Origin: Sphingobacterium sp. LZ7M1
Lineage (GTDB): Bacteria > Bacteroidota > Bacteroidia > Sphingobacteriales > Sphingobacteriaceae
Assembly: GCF_024296865.1 (NCBI RefSeq)
Contig: NZ_CP101134.1
Span: forward strand, 682,001-746,000
DNA length: 64,000 nt
Direction of reading: 5' to 3'
A model generated the notes under the pieces. That model saw only the letters and a program-made list of their open reading frames with translations, made no database searches and was not told the DNA's origin. The translations under genes were made by a program, and so were the position numbers. Positions 8,804 to 17,129 of this stretch are shown one piece after another (position 1 is the first letter of the stretch; the number at the start of each line of letters is the position of its first letter).

Positions 8804-11164
8804 TTACTCATCCCTCAAGCTATCCACCGGATTAGCAATTGCAGCTTTAATCGACTGATAACTCACGGTCAAGATGGTGATCAGCAAAGCCAGTACGGCT
8901 GTAAAGGCAAAGATTTCCCAGCTGATATTGATTCTATAAGTATAGGAATTGAGGTATTTATTCATGGCCCAGTAGGCGATTGGAAAAGCAATTAAACAGG
9001 CGATTCCAATCAATAAAATAAATTCTTTGGAAAGCAATCTGGTGACAGAAAACACAGAGGCACCTAAAACTTTGCGAACACCAATTTCTTTCGTTCTACT
9101 TTCAGCCATATAGGCTGCCAAACCAAATAAACCTAAACAAGAGATAATGATGGTTAAGCCTGCAAAAAGAGCTGCCAGTTTTCCGGTTTTTTGAGTTTCC
9201 TTGAATTTCAAGGCATAGGCCTCGTCCACAAATTTGTAGTCAAAAGGAAAGTCAGGATTGTATTTTTTGAAGATAGCCTCTGCTTTTTTCAGGGCATCTA
9301 TGGTCGTCAAGCTTGGGTTGAAGCGGATATGGATATTGTTCATCCAGCCACTAGCTCCTTCAATAACCAAAGGTTTGACAGGTTCAAATGGAGACTCTTG
9401 GATGAAATCTTTAATGACGCCGATGATATGGAATTTCCTTCCTCCATCATCGAAAATTTTGCCGATGGGGTCTTTGAAGCCCCTGACTTTTGCTCCGGAT
9501 TCATTGATAATGGCAGCCATCGAATCGGTCGGGAATTTGGTCAGATCAAAATCGCGACCTGCTATTAGGGTAAAGCCCATGGTTTCAACAACTCTATCAT
9601 CACCTGTTTGGCGATTGAAATCGATAATGCTATTGGGGTCTTTTCCTTCCCAAGTGAAGCCATTCCAGCCGCTCCAACGTTCTGTTAATGGAGACATTAA
9701 TCGACTAACTGATTGCGCCACATTCTGGTCTAATAGTTCCTGCTTGATCAGTTGCACATTCTTAGTGATCTCACCGACCTCTGGAACATAGATCAGGTTT
9801 TCTTTTTCAAATCCAAAGTCGCGATCCTGGGCATGTTTGATTTGCTTTTGGATCACTACGGTACTCACGATCAATATCAAGGCTATACTAAATTGGGTAA
9901 CAACAAGTACTTTCCTGGGGTTGATTTTTTGCTGTATGCTGTGCAAACGTCCCTTTAACACCTTGACCGGATTAAAGGAAGACAGAAAGAATGCAGGGTA
10001 AATGCCGGCTAGAAAGCCAGTGAACAAAACAAAACCAACAAATAGGATCCAAAACCTGAAATCCTGAAATGGCATCTTGAATTTCATGCCCACCAAATCA
10101 TTAAAGGCCGGTAGAACCAAGATGACAAGTATAAAGGCAATCAGACCTGAAAAACAAGCCAGTAATAATGATTCTGAAAGAAATTGAAACACCAAACTCT
10201 TTTTTTGCGCTCCAACTACCTTTCGGATTCCAACCTCCTTCGCCCTCTTTTCACTTTGGGCTGTACTGAGGTTCATAAAGTTTATACAGGCAATCAACAG
10301 GATTAAAGCAGCGATAAGGGTAAATGTTTTCACCATTTCTATCCTTCCACCAATTACTTTTCCGTTCTCGTATTTATTGTAAAGGTATCTATCAGCAAAG
10401 TCGGTCAGAAAACTGACTGTCTTTACATCGGAGTGCCTTGGAATCAAGTCTTTGATTTGTTCTTGGATTTTAGGAAGATGCTTTTTATCATTTATTTCTA
10501 CGTATAGATCCACGGAACTATTTCCCCATTGGCTATCTGAAAACCCTAGTTTTTCCATTAAGGTCCAAGGAACATAATATTCATATCCTTGGAATATAGA
10601 ATTGGATTCTGTTTCCTTTATGACTCCAGTAACTGCTAGCACATTGGTACTATCCAGTCTGATCGTTTTCCCCATTACATCTGTAGTTCCAAAGAGATTG
10701 TTGGCAAGTTTCTCAGATAAGACAATGCTATTCGGGGCTTTTAACAGTGTATTTCTATTCCCGCTCAATAAGGGTAATTCAAACATGTTCAAAAAGGCGG
10801 AATCTACAAACACACCGATTCCTGCCGGAACTTTTTTATCGCCAATTGTAAATAAAAAACCTCTGGTTCCACTTAACCTAGAAACATTCACTACTTCTGG
10901 AATTTCCTCCTTTACCACGGCTGCCATAGGTTTTGGAGTAGAAAACCATGTTGCGGAATCCTGATCTGTTGCTTCTTTAGAACCTACAGTATACAGATTT
11001 TCGATTTTTGGGAAATTCTTGTTGAACCCAAATTGAAAATTGACCCATAATAAAATCAGCATGGCTGCTGCCATACCAATGGCTAATCCAACAATATTAA
11101 TTGCCGTAAAACCCCGGTTCTTCTTAAGATTACGAAAGGCTATCTTGAAATAGTTTTTTAGCAT
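8804..11164 (-). CDS. Large double-FtsX-domain ABC transporter permease
   Basis: A 786-residue permease starting MLKNYFKIAFRNLKKNRGFT, with the first membrane helix around 20-43, a periplasmic core, FtsX helices with VGIRKVVGAQKK and later IGVRKVLGASV, and the C-terminal ANPVDSLRDE. The periplasmic start NFQFGFNKNFP is almost repeated in the 123-aa protein encoded immediately upstream (NLQYGFNKNIP). Only one base separates the two genes, so they are co-transcribed, and the promoter and palindromes at 11597-11702 should serve both. Confidence 0.9.
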   Translation of the reverse strand: MLKNYFKIAFRNLKKNRGFTAINIVGLAIGMAAAMLILLWVNFQFGFNKNFPKIENLYTVGSKEATDQDSATWFSTPKPMAAVVKEEIPEVVNVSRLSGTRGFLFTIGDKKVPAGIGVFVDSAFLNMFELPLLSGNRNTLLKAPNSIVLSEKLANNLFGTTDVMGKTIRLDSTNVLAVTGVIKETESNSIFQGYEYYVPWTLMEKLGFSDSQWGNSSVDLYVEINDKKHLPKIQEQIKDLIPRHSDVKTVSFLTDFADRYLYNKYENGKVIGGRIEMVKTFTLIAALILLIACINFMNLSTAQSEKRAKEVGIRKVVGAQKKSLVFQFLSESLLLACFSGLIAFILVILVLPAFNDLVGMKFKMPFQDFRFWILFVGFVLFTGFLAGIYPAFFLSSFNPVKVLKGRLHSIQQKINPRKVLVVTQFSIALILIVSTVVIQKQIKHAQDRDFGFEKENLIYVPEVGEITKNVQLIKQELLDQNVAQSVSRLMSPLTERWSGWNGFTWEGKDPNSIIDFNRQTGDDRVVETMGFTLIAGRDFDLTKFPTDSMAAIINESGAKVRGFKDPIGKIFDDGGRKFHIIGVIKDFIQESPFEPVKPLVIEGASGWMNNIHIRFNPSLTTIDALKKAEAIFKKYNPDFPFDYKFVDEAYALKFKETQKTGKLAALFAGLTIIISCLGLFGLAAYMAESRTKEIGVRKVLGASVFSVTRLLSKEFILLIGIACLIAFPIAYWAMNKYLNSYTYRINISWEIFAFTAVLALLITILTVSYQSIKAAIANPVDSLRDE

Positions 11165-11165
11165 A

Positions 11166-11537
11166 TCAGATCAGGTAATTGATTTGTTTAATGAACTGCG
11201 GAAGGTTTGAAGCCTTACGCAAGACAACAATTACCTTATTTCCACTTGCAAGTGGTTTTATCCTTATAATGGTATCCTTTTTGCATAATCTGCTCAGTTC
11301 CATTTCCGAACGTTCGATTCCAGCAACGACTTGCTCCTTAATTGAAAACTCTTTCGTCTCAGCAGCATACCAAACCCCATCTGCAGGGATGTTTTTATTA
11401 AATCCATATTGCAGGTTTAACATCAACAAAACCATCAAGCTTGATAGGCAACAGATGCCCCAAACTGAGTTTTTTCCCTTTAATCCTTTAACCTTCTTCA
11501 GAAGCGTAAAGGTTATATTTAAATATTGACTTTGCAT
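11166..11537 (-). CDS. Small membrane protein resembling a stand-alone permease N-terminus
   Basis: A 123-residue product with one membrane helix at about residues 26-43, then LQYGFNKNIPADGVWYAAETKEFS. This matches the first helix and start of the periplasmic core of the permease encoded next (NFQFGFNKNFPKIENLYTVGSKE). The remaining 60 residues are a short soluble tail with no FtsX helices. The gene is first in its unit, with the sigma54-like promoter and palindromes upstream, and is one base from the permease gene. It may be a permease copy that lost its remainder, or a small accessory or sensor subunit. An intact frame in a regulated first position argues for function, but no family was recognised. 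Confidence 0.7.
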   Translation of the reverse strand: MQSQYLNITFTLLKKVKGLKGKNSVWGICCLSSLMVLLMLNLQYGFNKNIPADGVWYAAETKEFSIKEQVVAGIERSEMELSRLCKKDTIIRIKPLASGNKVIVVLRKASNLPQFIKQINYLI

Positions 11538-11596
11538 GGCCTTTGATTAGTGATAAGGTTATGAAACTATAATTTTTTCAATCCATAAATCAATAT

Positions 11597-11611
11597 CCAA
11601 TTCATTTGCCA
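11597..11611 (-). promoter_or_regulatory. Putative sigma54-type promoter of the 11537-3584 permease unit
   Basis: The minus strand reads TGGCAA, ATGAA, TTGG: a good -24 match and a -12 half with TTGG in place of TTGC. The first 13 bases are identical to the promoter before the 340-2733 gene, and the distance to the upstream palindrome pair is the same 53 bp. The ATG lies about 60 bp downstream. Confidence 0.55.
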
Positions 11612-11664
11612 AAATTGTAAATAATTCATTATCAATTGATTGTTAATTATTCAAGTATGGTAGT

Positions 11665-11702
11665 TGTCCGTTATCGGACGGTTGTTTGTTCGGTAATGGA
11701 CG
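11665..11702. promoter_or_regulatory. Paired 16-bp palindromes, putative enhancer sites
   Basis: TGTCCGTTATCGGACG (11665-11680) and TGTTCGGTAATGGACG (11687-11702) are spaced 22 bp apart. Both follow TGTYCG-N4-CGRACR. Spacing between the two sites and to the -24 box equals that at 2811-2918. Confidence 0.7.
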
Positions 11703-11841
11703 GCTTACAATAGTATTTAATAGAGAGTATTAATATTAAGACCTTGAACCGAGATTGGGTAGTATATTATCGCTTGAAAGTCCCCCATACTGTAGGCCTA
11801 GATGAATTTATGGTTGATAGGCAATCCGCCAATAATCTTGT

Positions 11842-11921
11842 TCTATCCTCTCATCCCTTTAATCCTGGTTCATACACAGATCTTGGTCCATCCTCCCATC
11901 CCATCCATCCTGGTTCAAATC
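11842..11921 (-). repeat. Two copies of the dispersed 45-bp repeat family, reverse orientation
   Basis: Two tandem units share TCCTCYCATCCC and ATCCTGGTTCA, joined by AGATCTTGGTCCATCC. They are the reverse complement of the 2923-3035 tandem repeat with moderate divergence. Confidence 0.8.
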
Positions 11922-11937
11922 CCCAAAAATCCTTTCA

Positions 11938-11963
11938 CAAAAAAGCCGGCCTTTTGGGCCGGC
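11938..11963 (-). terminator. Intrinsic terminator after the ABC ATPase operon
   Basis: On the minus strand a GCCGGCC stem pairs with GGCCGGC around a short CAAAA loop and is followed by six T. It lies about 60 bases beyond the ATPase stop codon, so it ends the transcript running from the HlyD gene. Confidence 0.8.
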
Positions 11964-11989
11964 AGTTATATCAATAGTTTAACAATGTC

Positions 11990-12017
11990 TAAATACTAAA
12001 TACTTTCTACTAAATAC
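11990..12017 (-). repeat. TAAATAC heptamer array next to the ATPase stop codon
   Basis: Units at 11990-11996, 11997-12003 and 12011-12017 are exact TAAATAC, and 12004-12010 is TTTCTAC. The array starts five bases beyond the stop codon at 12022 and repeats the arrangement seen at 301-328. Confidence 0.85.
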
Positions 12018-12021
12018 TACC

Positions 12022-12702
12022 CTACAATGCCGTTGTAGTTTCCAAGATAACTTGACCATCCAGCATCCGGATCACTCGGTCTGAAAATTTTGCATCATGC
12101 TCTGAGTGGGTAACCATAACGATTGTTGTTCCGCTTTCGTTGAGTTCGGTCAACAACTGCATGACTTCATTACCATTGCTGGAGTCTAAGTTACCAGTGG
12201 GCTCATCGGCAAGGATCAGTTTGGGATTATTCACTACCGCGCGGGCAACGGCCACACGCTGTTGCTGACCACCGGAAAGCTGTTGTGGAAAGTGATTACG
12301 ACGGTGCATAATCTGTACTTTCTCCAGTACCTCTTCCACGCGTTTCTTACGTTCTGCAGGAGGGACATTGGTGTAGACCAATGGAAGTTCCACGTTTTCA
12401 AATACAGTCAACTCATCGATCAGGTTGAAACTTTGGAAGACAAATCCAATATTGTGCTTACGCAAATCCGAGCGTTTGTTTTCCTTGAAATGAGCAACCT
12501 CAATATTATTGAAAAGATAACTGCCTTCATCCAAATCATCCAAAAGACCGATTATGTTCAAAAGGGTAGACTTTCCACATCCCGAAGGTCCCATTACTGC
12601 AACAAATTCACCTTCCTTAACATGGATATTCACATTGTTCAAGGCAACGGTCTCTACCTCCTCGGTACGGTAGAATTTTTGAAGATTGGTTATTTTTATC
12701 AT
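12022..12702 (-). CDS. ABC transporter ATP-binding protein (MacB/LolD class)
   Basis: A 226-residue ATPase with Walker A GPSGCGKST (38-46), Q-loop FVFQSFNL, signature LSGGQ (142-146), Walker B LILADEPTG (162-170) and the switch H in VTHSEHD. Length and motifs fit the MacB/LolD/FtsE class, which partners FtsX-type permeases. It follows the 12753-15137 permease after a 50-bp gap and forms an operon with it and the HlyD adaptor. It is the only ATPase gene among six permease genes, so it may serve several of them. It is followed by a clear terminator. Confidence 0.92.
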   Translation of the reverse strand: MIKITNLQKFYRTEEVETVALNNVNIHVKEGEFVAVMGPSGCGKSTLLNIIGLLDDLDEGSYLFNNIEVAHFKENKRSDLRKHNIGFVFQSFNLIDELTVFENVELPLVYTNVPPAERKKRVEEVLEKVQIMHRRNHFPQQLSGGQQQRVAVARAVVNNPKLILADEPTGNLDSSNGNEVMQLLTELNESGTTIVMVTHSEHDAKFSDRVIRMLDGQVILETTTAL

Positions 12703-12752
12703 GAGTTTCTTTGTTTAAAATAAATAAATTTCAGTTTTATAATAGGTTAATG

Positions 12753-15137
12753 TTATTCGTTCCTCAATGTTTTCGTAGGGTTGCTCGTTGCTGCCCGCAA
12801 GGCTTGGGTACTGATGGTAAATAAGGCTATGACTAAGGCTAGACCTGCAACCATCAAAAATATCATCCAAGGCATATCCATGTGATAATTGTATCCCTTT
12901 AGCCAATCTTGCATAAACCACCAAGCGATTGGATAGGCTATCAAACATGAAATCCCAACTAAAATAATAAATTCAGTATTCAACATTCTTACCAAGCGTC
13001 CTACAGATGCACCCAATACTTTACGGATACTGACTTCACGAGCTCTTTGTTCTGCTGAAAATGCCGCTAATCCCAATAATCCTAGGCAGGAAATAATGAT
13101 GGCCAAAATAGAGAATAGACTAGCCAATTTTTGCAGCATCATTTCTGAAGAAAAATAGTTGTTAAAATCATCATCCAAAAAGCTGTAATTGAATGGGAAT
13201 TCTGGGTTATACTTCTTCACGATCCCTTCAATTTCTTTCAGCACCTTTGGAAAGTCCACCCCCGGTTTCGTTTTGATATTTAATATTCCTGCTTCTACGC
13301 CATAGGCTTGTCCTAAGGCTAAAGGTGCCAATACCAAAGGCTCTGCTTCATCATAAATACTATTGTAAACATAATTTTTTACAACACCCGCTACAGTTAA
13401 TGCTTCCCCTTGAAACTTGATTAACTTCCCGGCTACCATGCCATCGGGTTGAATCAGTTTCGCCATGCTTTCATTGATTAATACCGAACTGCTATCGCCT
13501 AATAGGTTAGGTCTGAACGTTCTTCCATCCATGATTTTCATGCTCAAGGCATCTACGAAATCCTCATCTACAAAGGAGAAGCCAATCAAGATCGAAGACT
13601 TTGGATCTTTACCATCCCATTCGAATGAGGAGGTATTGGAACCGACCTGTAGAACACTTCCACGGCTCAAACCTACCACCTCCACATTACCGGTGGCTTT
13701 CAATTCCTGCTTGATTACAGGGATGTGTTTGGACATATCCCCTAAAATATTCGTCATAATAACCTGGCTTCGGTCAAAACCTAAGTCCCGGTTCTTGGCA
13801 AACTGGATCTGAAGGTAAATGACAGAGGTACATATCATTAAGATAATGGCTGCTGTAAATTGGGTAATGACCAATCCTTTTCGGATAAGATTGCTGCTTC
13901 CAGCTTTTCTCTTGCCACCCTTCAATGTGGTCAATGGGTCAAAAGAAGAAAGGAAAAATGCTGGATAACTACCGGATATAATTCCAACCACTAAAATAAT
14001 GGCGCTAATAAATCCAATTTGCTGCCAATTGCCAAAATCAATCGCAAGCTCTTTGTTGACCATGGTATTAAATGTCGGTAGACCTAATTTGACCATTCCG
14101 ATAGCCAAAATGCCGGCAACAAATGCGAAAACAATGGATTCTCCCAAGAATTGCATGATTAAGGAGCCTTTCTTGGCACCAACAATCTTACGCATGCTAA
14201 CTTCTTTTGCTCTTTTCTCAGACCTTGCAGTCGACAGGTTCATGAAATTGATACAGGCAATTAATAAAACCAACCAAGCGATAGAAGTAAATAATCGAAC
14301 GTTTTTTATTCTTCCATCCTTTTCAATCCCTTGTTCAAAACGGTCGTACATGCGCCATCTTTCCATCGGGTAAAGGAAATTCTCCGAATTGGCTTCTTTA
14401 TCATTGTTGATCTCGGCTATGTAATTCTTAACCTTCGCATTCACTGCATTTATATCTGCATTTGGCTCTAATTGAACAATGGTCTGAATGCTGTTGTTTC
14501 CCCAGAAATCATATCCTAATTCTTTATTGGCTTCCATGATTTTGAAATTCAGGAGCCAATCATATCGGTAATTCGTATTTTTTGGAAAATCCTTCGTAAC
14601 AGCTGATACGGTATAAACTTGATTGTTGTCGAACTTTATCGTCTTTCCAACAGGGTTATCATCATTGAAGAAGCGTTTGGCAGTGGATTCACTCAAAACT
14701 ATGCTACTTGGGTTATCTAAGGCTGTTTTTGCGTTTCCTGCCAAGAATTCCGGATTGAGGATACTGAGGATTTCTGGATCCACATAATTTCCAGATTGAT
14801 AGATATGTTTATCCCCAACTGTAAATAGTTTAGTAGTTCCCCAGTCAATCCTGCCTGAATTGAGAATCCCTGGGATATCCTTTTTTAGGGCTTTGGCAAA
14901 TGGACCTGGTGTAGCGCCAAATACATTGATGTTTCCATCATAGGTCTGCTTTGACTTGGCAACATAGATGTCCTTTTTATTGCTGAAATAATCATTGTAG
15001 GAGAGCTCGTCTTGAACCCAAAGAAAAATCAATGCTGTTACGGTTATTCCCAATGCTAAACCAAAAATATTCAAAAAGCTATACCCCTTGGTTTTCCATA
15101 GGTTTCTAAAGGCAGATTTAATAAAATTTTTGATCAT
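12753..15137 (-). CDS. Large double-FtsX-domain ABC transporter permease paired with the ATPase and HlyD
   Basis: A 794-residue permease (MIKNFIKSAFRNLWKTKGYS) with a first helix near 20-43, LSYNDYF at the start of the periplasmic core, FtsX motifs VSMRKIVGAKKG and VSIRKVLGASV, and the C-terminus TSNPTKTLRNE rather than NPVDSLRDE. That variant ending and its position between an HlyD adaptor and the ATPase suggest it is the primary member of the tripartite exporter, while the other permeases are expansions. The 170-bp gap to the HlyD gene contains an inverted repeat (AACCGTCG/CGACGGTT near 15256-15295) but no clear promoter. Confidence 0.9.
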   Translation of the reverse strand: MIKNFIKSAFRNLWKTKGYSFLNIFGLALGITVTALIFLWVQDELSYNDYFSNKKDIYVAKSKQTYDGNINVFGATPGPFAKALKKDIPGILNSGRIDWGTTKLFTVGDKHIYQSGNYVDPEILSILNPEFLAGNAKTALDNPSSIVLSESTAKRFFNDDNPVGKTIKFDNNQVYTVSAVTKDFPKNTNYRYDWLLNFKIMEANKELGYDFWGNNSIQTIVQLEPNADINAVNAKVKNYIAEINNDKEANSENFLYPMERWRMYDRFEQGIEKDGRIKNVRLFTSIAWLVLLIACINFMNLSTARSEKRAKEVSMRKIVGAKKGSLIMQFLGESIVFAFVAGILAIGMVKLGLPTFNTMVNKELAIDFGNWQQIGFISAIILVVGIISGSYPAFFLSSFDPLTTLKGGKRKAGSSNLIRKGLVITQFTAAIILMICTSVIYLQIQFAKNRDLGFDRSQVIMTNILGDMSKHIPVIKQELKATGNVEVVGLSRGSVLQVGSNTSSFEWDGKDPKSSILIGFSFVDEDFVDALSMKIMDGRTFRPNLLGDSSSVLINESMAKLIQPDGMVAGKLIKFQGEALTVAGVVKNYVYNSIYDEAEPLVLAPLALGQAYGVEAGILNIKTKPGVDFPKVLKEIEGIVKKYNPEFPFNYSFLDDDFNNYFSSEMMLQKLASLFSILAIIISCLGLLGLAAFSAEQRAREVSIRKVLGASVGRLVRMLNTEFIILVGISCLIAYPIAWWFMQDWLKGYNYHMDMPWMIFLMVAGLALVIALFTISTQALRAATSNPTKTLRNE

Positions 15138-15306
15138 AATCTATTTTTGGTTGTTTTGTCATTATGCCGAATTACTGTGAGGCTTTCCTAGCCATCACAG
15201 CGCTTCGACATGCCTTTATTTATTATTTATTCATTTGGATTTTTATCTTCAATAACCGTCGCCCTCGAATTAGCAAATCAATGACGACGGTTAATAGGCA
15301 AACACC

Positions 15307-16560
15307 TTATTGCTTTATATTTAATTCCTGTATTTTATCATAAGTTTCATAACTCGAAACCACCACTTTATCACCAGGTTTCAATCCATTTAGCACTTCA
15401 TAATATTCAGGATTCTGCCTTCCTAGTTGTAAATCTGTCCGGTAAGCTGTTTTTCCATCCTTATCCAGTTTGAATATCCAGTTTCCAGCGGTCTGTTGGT
15501 AGAACCCTCCCTTAGCTAATAATATCGCCTTGGTTTCATCGCTTAAGGCTAAGCGGATGGTTAAGGTCTGACCTCGGCGTATGCCTTCCGGCCTTTCACC
15601 GATAAATTCCATATCCACTTGGAACCTTCCGTCTTTGACTTGCGTGTACACTTTTTTGATCCTTAGCTCATATGTTTTATTACCTATGCTGAATTGTCCC
15701 TTCAGGTCGGGGAAGATGCGGTTGATATAGTGTTCATCAATTTCTGCGCGGACCTTGAAGCCGGTCAATACATCGATCTGGCCAAGTCGTTCACCGGGGT
15801 TCTTGTTTTGTCCCACTTCTGCATCAAATGATGTCAACTGTCCGTCTACTGGAGCACGGAGGATCAAATCTCCAACTTTCTTGCGCATCAGATCCAATGC
15901 CTGTTGGGTACTTTGATATGTCTTGCGATCTTGATTCAATTTTTGGTTGTTGGAAATTTCATCCTGTTTCAAGATCTGCTTGGTCAATTCTACCCTTTCC
16001 TTTTGGTAGTTATATTCGTTCAGCGATTTCTGATATTCCTGAGAACCGATTGCTTTCTCTTCCAAAAGTTTTTTGTTCAATTCATATATACGTTTAGATT
16101 CCTTGTAGGCCTGCTCTACATCTGCCATTTGGTTCTTGTTGGAAATGGAAGCCTGTTGCGCATTGGTCTGCGCAATCTGGGCCTGGGTCAAAAGGTTCAA
16201 GACCTGCGTTTCATTCTGAACCAAACTCAACTCCATATCTGTATTGGAAAGTCGCATAATGGGATCCCCTTTATGTAAATGCGCTCCATCTTCTACATAT
16301 TTTTCTTCAACGCGACCACCAACGGAAGCATCTAGATAGATACTGCTGATAGGAAGTACGGTACCATTTATAGGAATGAATTCTTGAAATGTATCTTCTT
16401 TAACTTCAAAGATGGAAATACGCTCTGCATCCACATTCAACTTGCTGTTTCCACTGGTATAGTAATAACTTGCACCGATCAGCGCAACAATACCGGCAAT
16501 TCCAGCTACAGTTAGGATCCTTTTGCTATTCCACTTCTTTTGTTCAATTGGTCTGTCCAT
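15307..16560 (-). CDS. HlyD/MacA-type periplasmic adaptor (membrane fusion protein)
   Basis: A 417-residue protein with one N-terminal membrane helix (about 14-31), a barrel-sandwich half at about 70-105 (SVGGRVEEKYVEDGAHLHKGDPIMRL), a long coiled-coil hairpin (about 110-220, rich in Q, N, K and L), the second lipoyl half (LRAPVDGQLTSFDAEVGQ) and a beta-barrel and membrane-proximal domain to the end. Such proteins bridge an inner-membrane transporter and a TolC-type duct. It heads the unit HlyD-permease-ATPase, divergent from the tolC-type gene. Its upstream region holds a TGGCAC box and the paired palindromes. Confidence 0.92.
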   Translation of the reverse strand: MDRPIEQKKWNSKRILTVAGIAGIVALIGASYYYTSGNSKLNVDAERISIFEVKEDTFQEFIPINGTVLPISSIYLDASVGGRVEEKYVEDGAHLHKGDPIMRLSNTDMELSLVQNETQVLNLLTQAQIAQTNAQQASISNKNQMADVEQAYKESKRIYELNKKLLEEKAIGSQEYQKSLNEYNYQKERVELTKQILKQDEISNNQKLNQDRKTYQSTQQALDLMRKKVGDLILRAPVDGQLTSFDAEVGQNKNPGERLGQIDVLTGFKVRAEIDEHYINRIFPDLKGQFSIGNKTYELRIKKVYTQVKDGRFQVDMEFIGERPEGIRRGQTLTIRLALSDETKAILLAKGGFYQQTAGNWIFKLDKDGKTAYRTDLQLGRQNPEYYEVLNGLKPGDKVVVSSYETYDKIQELNIKQ

Positions 16561-16591
16561 GTAATTCTATGTTCAAATTTGCAATATGCAT

Positions 16592-16607
16592 ATACAAGGT
16601 TGTGCCA
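16592..16607 (-). promoter_or_regulatory. Putative sigma54-type promoter of the HlyD operon
   Basis: The minus strand reads TGGCAC-AACCT-TGTAT. The -24 hexamer is a perfect consensus and the -12 half is poor. The distance to the proximal palindrome is 53 bp, as before the two permease units. Confidence 0.55.
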
Positions 16608-16660
16608 AAGTTTTAAAATCATGTAAATCAATGTTTTAAATAAAATATGCTGGATTTGAC

Positions 16661-16697
16661 TGTTCGAAAGCGAACAGTAATTGTGCGATGCTGAACA
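16661..16697. promoter_or_regulatory. Paired 16-bp palindromes upstream of the HlyD operon
   Basis: TGTTCGAAAGCGAACA (16661-16676) is a perfect palindrome with an N4 centre. TGTGCGATGCTGAACA (16682-16697) is a weaker second copy 21 bp away. It is the best consensus example of the site family in this window. Confidence 0.72.
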
Positions 16698-16999
16698 ATA
16701 AAAAAGCAGGCTAATTAATGCTAGGTCTGATTTGGGATTTCAAGCACTTAATTAAAAAGCTTGAAAAAGTTGGGGCTTAGTTTTCTACTGCAGATTATTC
16801 TTCAATTAATTGGTTTCATTCGACCCTTGTTCGAGGCAGCTTCGAGAAAAAATTGAACTTCATGCAGTGCATTTTGCGAAAATTCCGAATGTGTCCCGAA
16901 TAAGGTCAAGTTATAACCTACTTTGGAACTCTACTTTTTGTAAAATTTGATTGAAGTGTTGAAGTTCTTCATTAAAACGAGTTTATTGTTCGGTTTCAG

Positions 17000-17037
17000 T
17001 GTTCATAAGCGAACACTTTCATGTTCGGCTTCGAACA
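17000..17037. promoter_or_regulatory. Paired 16-bp palindromes upstream of the TolC unit
   Basis: TGTTCATAAGCGAACA (17000-17015) and TGTTCGGCTTCGAACA (17022-17037) are spaced 22 bp apart. The second is a near-perfect palindrome. A further half-site TGTTCGG begins at 16987. Confidence 0.72.
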
Positions 17038-17089
17038 GCTAATGCTTTCTTTAATTATTAATTTACTGATAGACAAGGTTTTAATTATT

Positions 17090-17106
17090 TGGCACAGCCT
17101 GTGGAA
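17090..17106 (+). promoter_or_regulatory. Putative sigma54-type promoter of the TolC-regulator-kinase unit
   Basis: The sequence TGGCAC-AGCCT-GTGGAA has a perfect -24 hexamer, and GG stands where GC is expected at -12. The proximal palindrome ends 52 bp upstream, and the ATG follows at 17130. Confidence 0.55.
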
Positions 17107-17129
17107 TGCAGTGGGAAATAAGTTTTTAG

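Larger units (their letters stand above)
11538..12021. other. 484-bp intergenic region with promoter, repeats and terminator
   Basis: From left to right it holds the sigma54-like promoter and palindromes (11597-11702), a degenerate TAGTATT heptamer stretch (11711-11738), about two reverse-orientation copies of the dispersed 45-bp repeat (11842-11921), a terminator hairpin for the ATPase operon (11938-11963) and TAAATAC heptamers (11990-12017). No gene is supported here. Confidence 0.8.
16561..17129. other. 569-bp divergent regulatory region between the HlyD and TolC units
   Basis: The region holds two outward-facing TGGCAC promoters and two palindrome pairs at mirrored positions (16592-16697 and 17000-17106). 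About 300 bp between them (16698-16999) has no feature I recognise apart from A/T-rich stretches, and I find no coding frame in it. Confidence 0.8.

Noticed and set aside
9258..9791. A 177-aa open frame on the plus strand
   Set aside because: It lies wholly opposite a conserved permease gene, lacks any family feature and follows from the codon bias of the real gene.
11744..11977. A small plus-strand open frame of about 77 residues
   Set aside because: Its text comes from the dispersed 45-bp repeat (SHPFNPGS-type repeats) and crosses the terminator; it is not a gene.
16987..17002. A third palindrome before the TolC unit
   Set aside because: Only the left half TGTTCGG fits; the right half is not CGAACA and it overlaps the good site at 17000.
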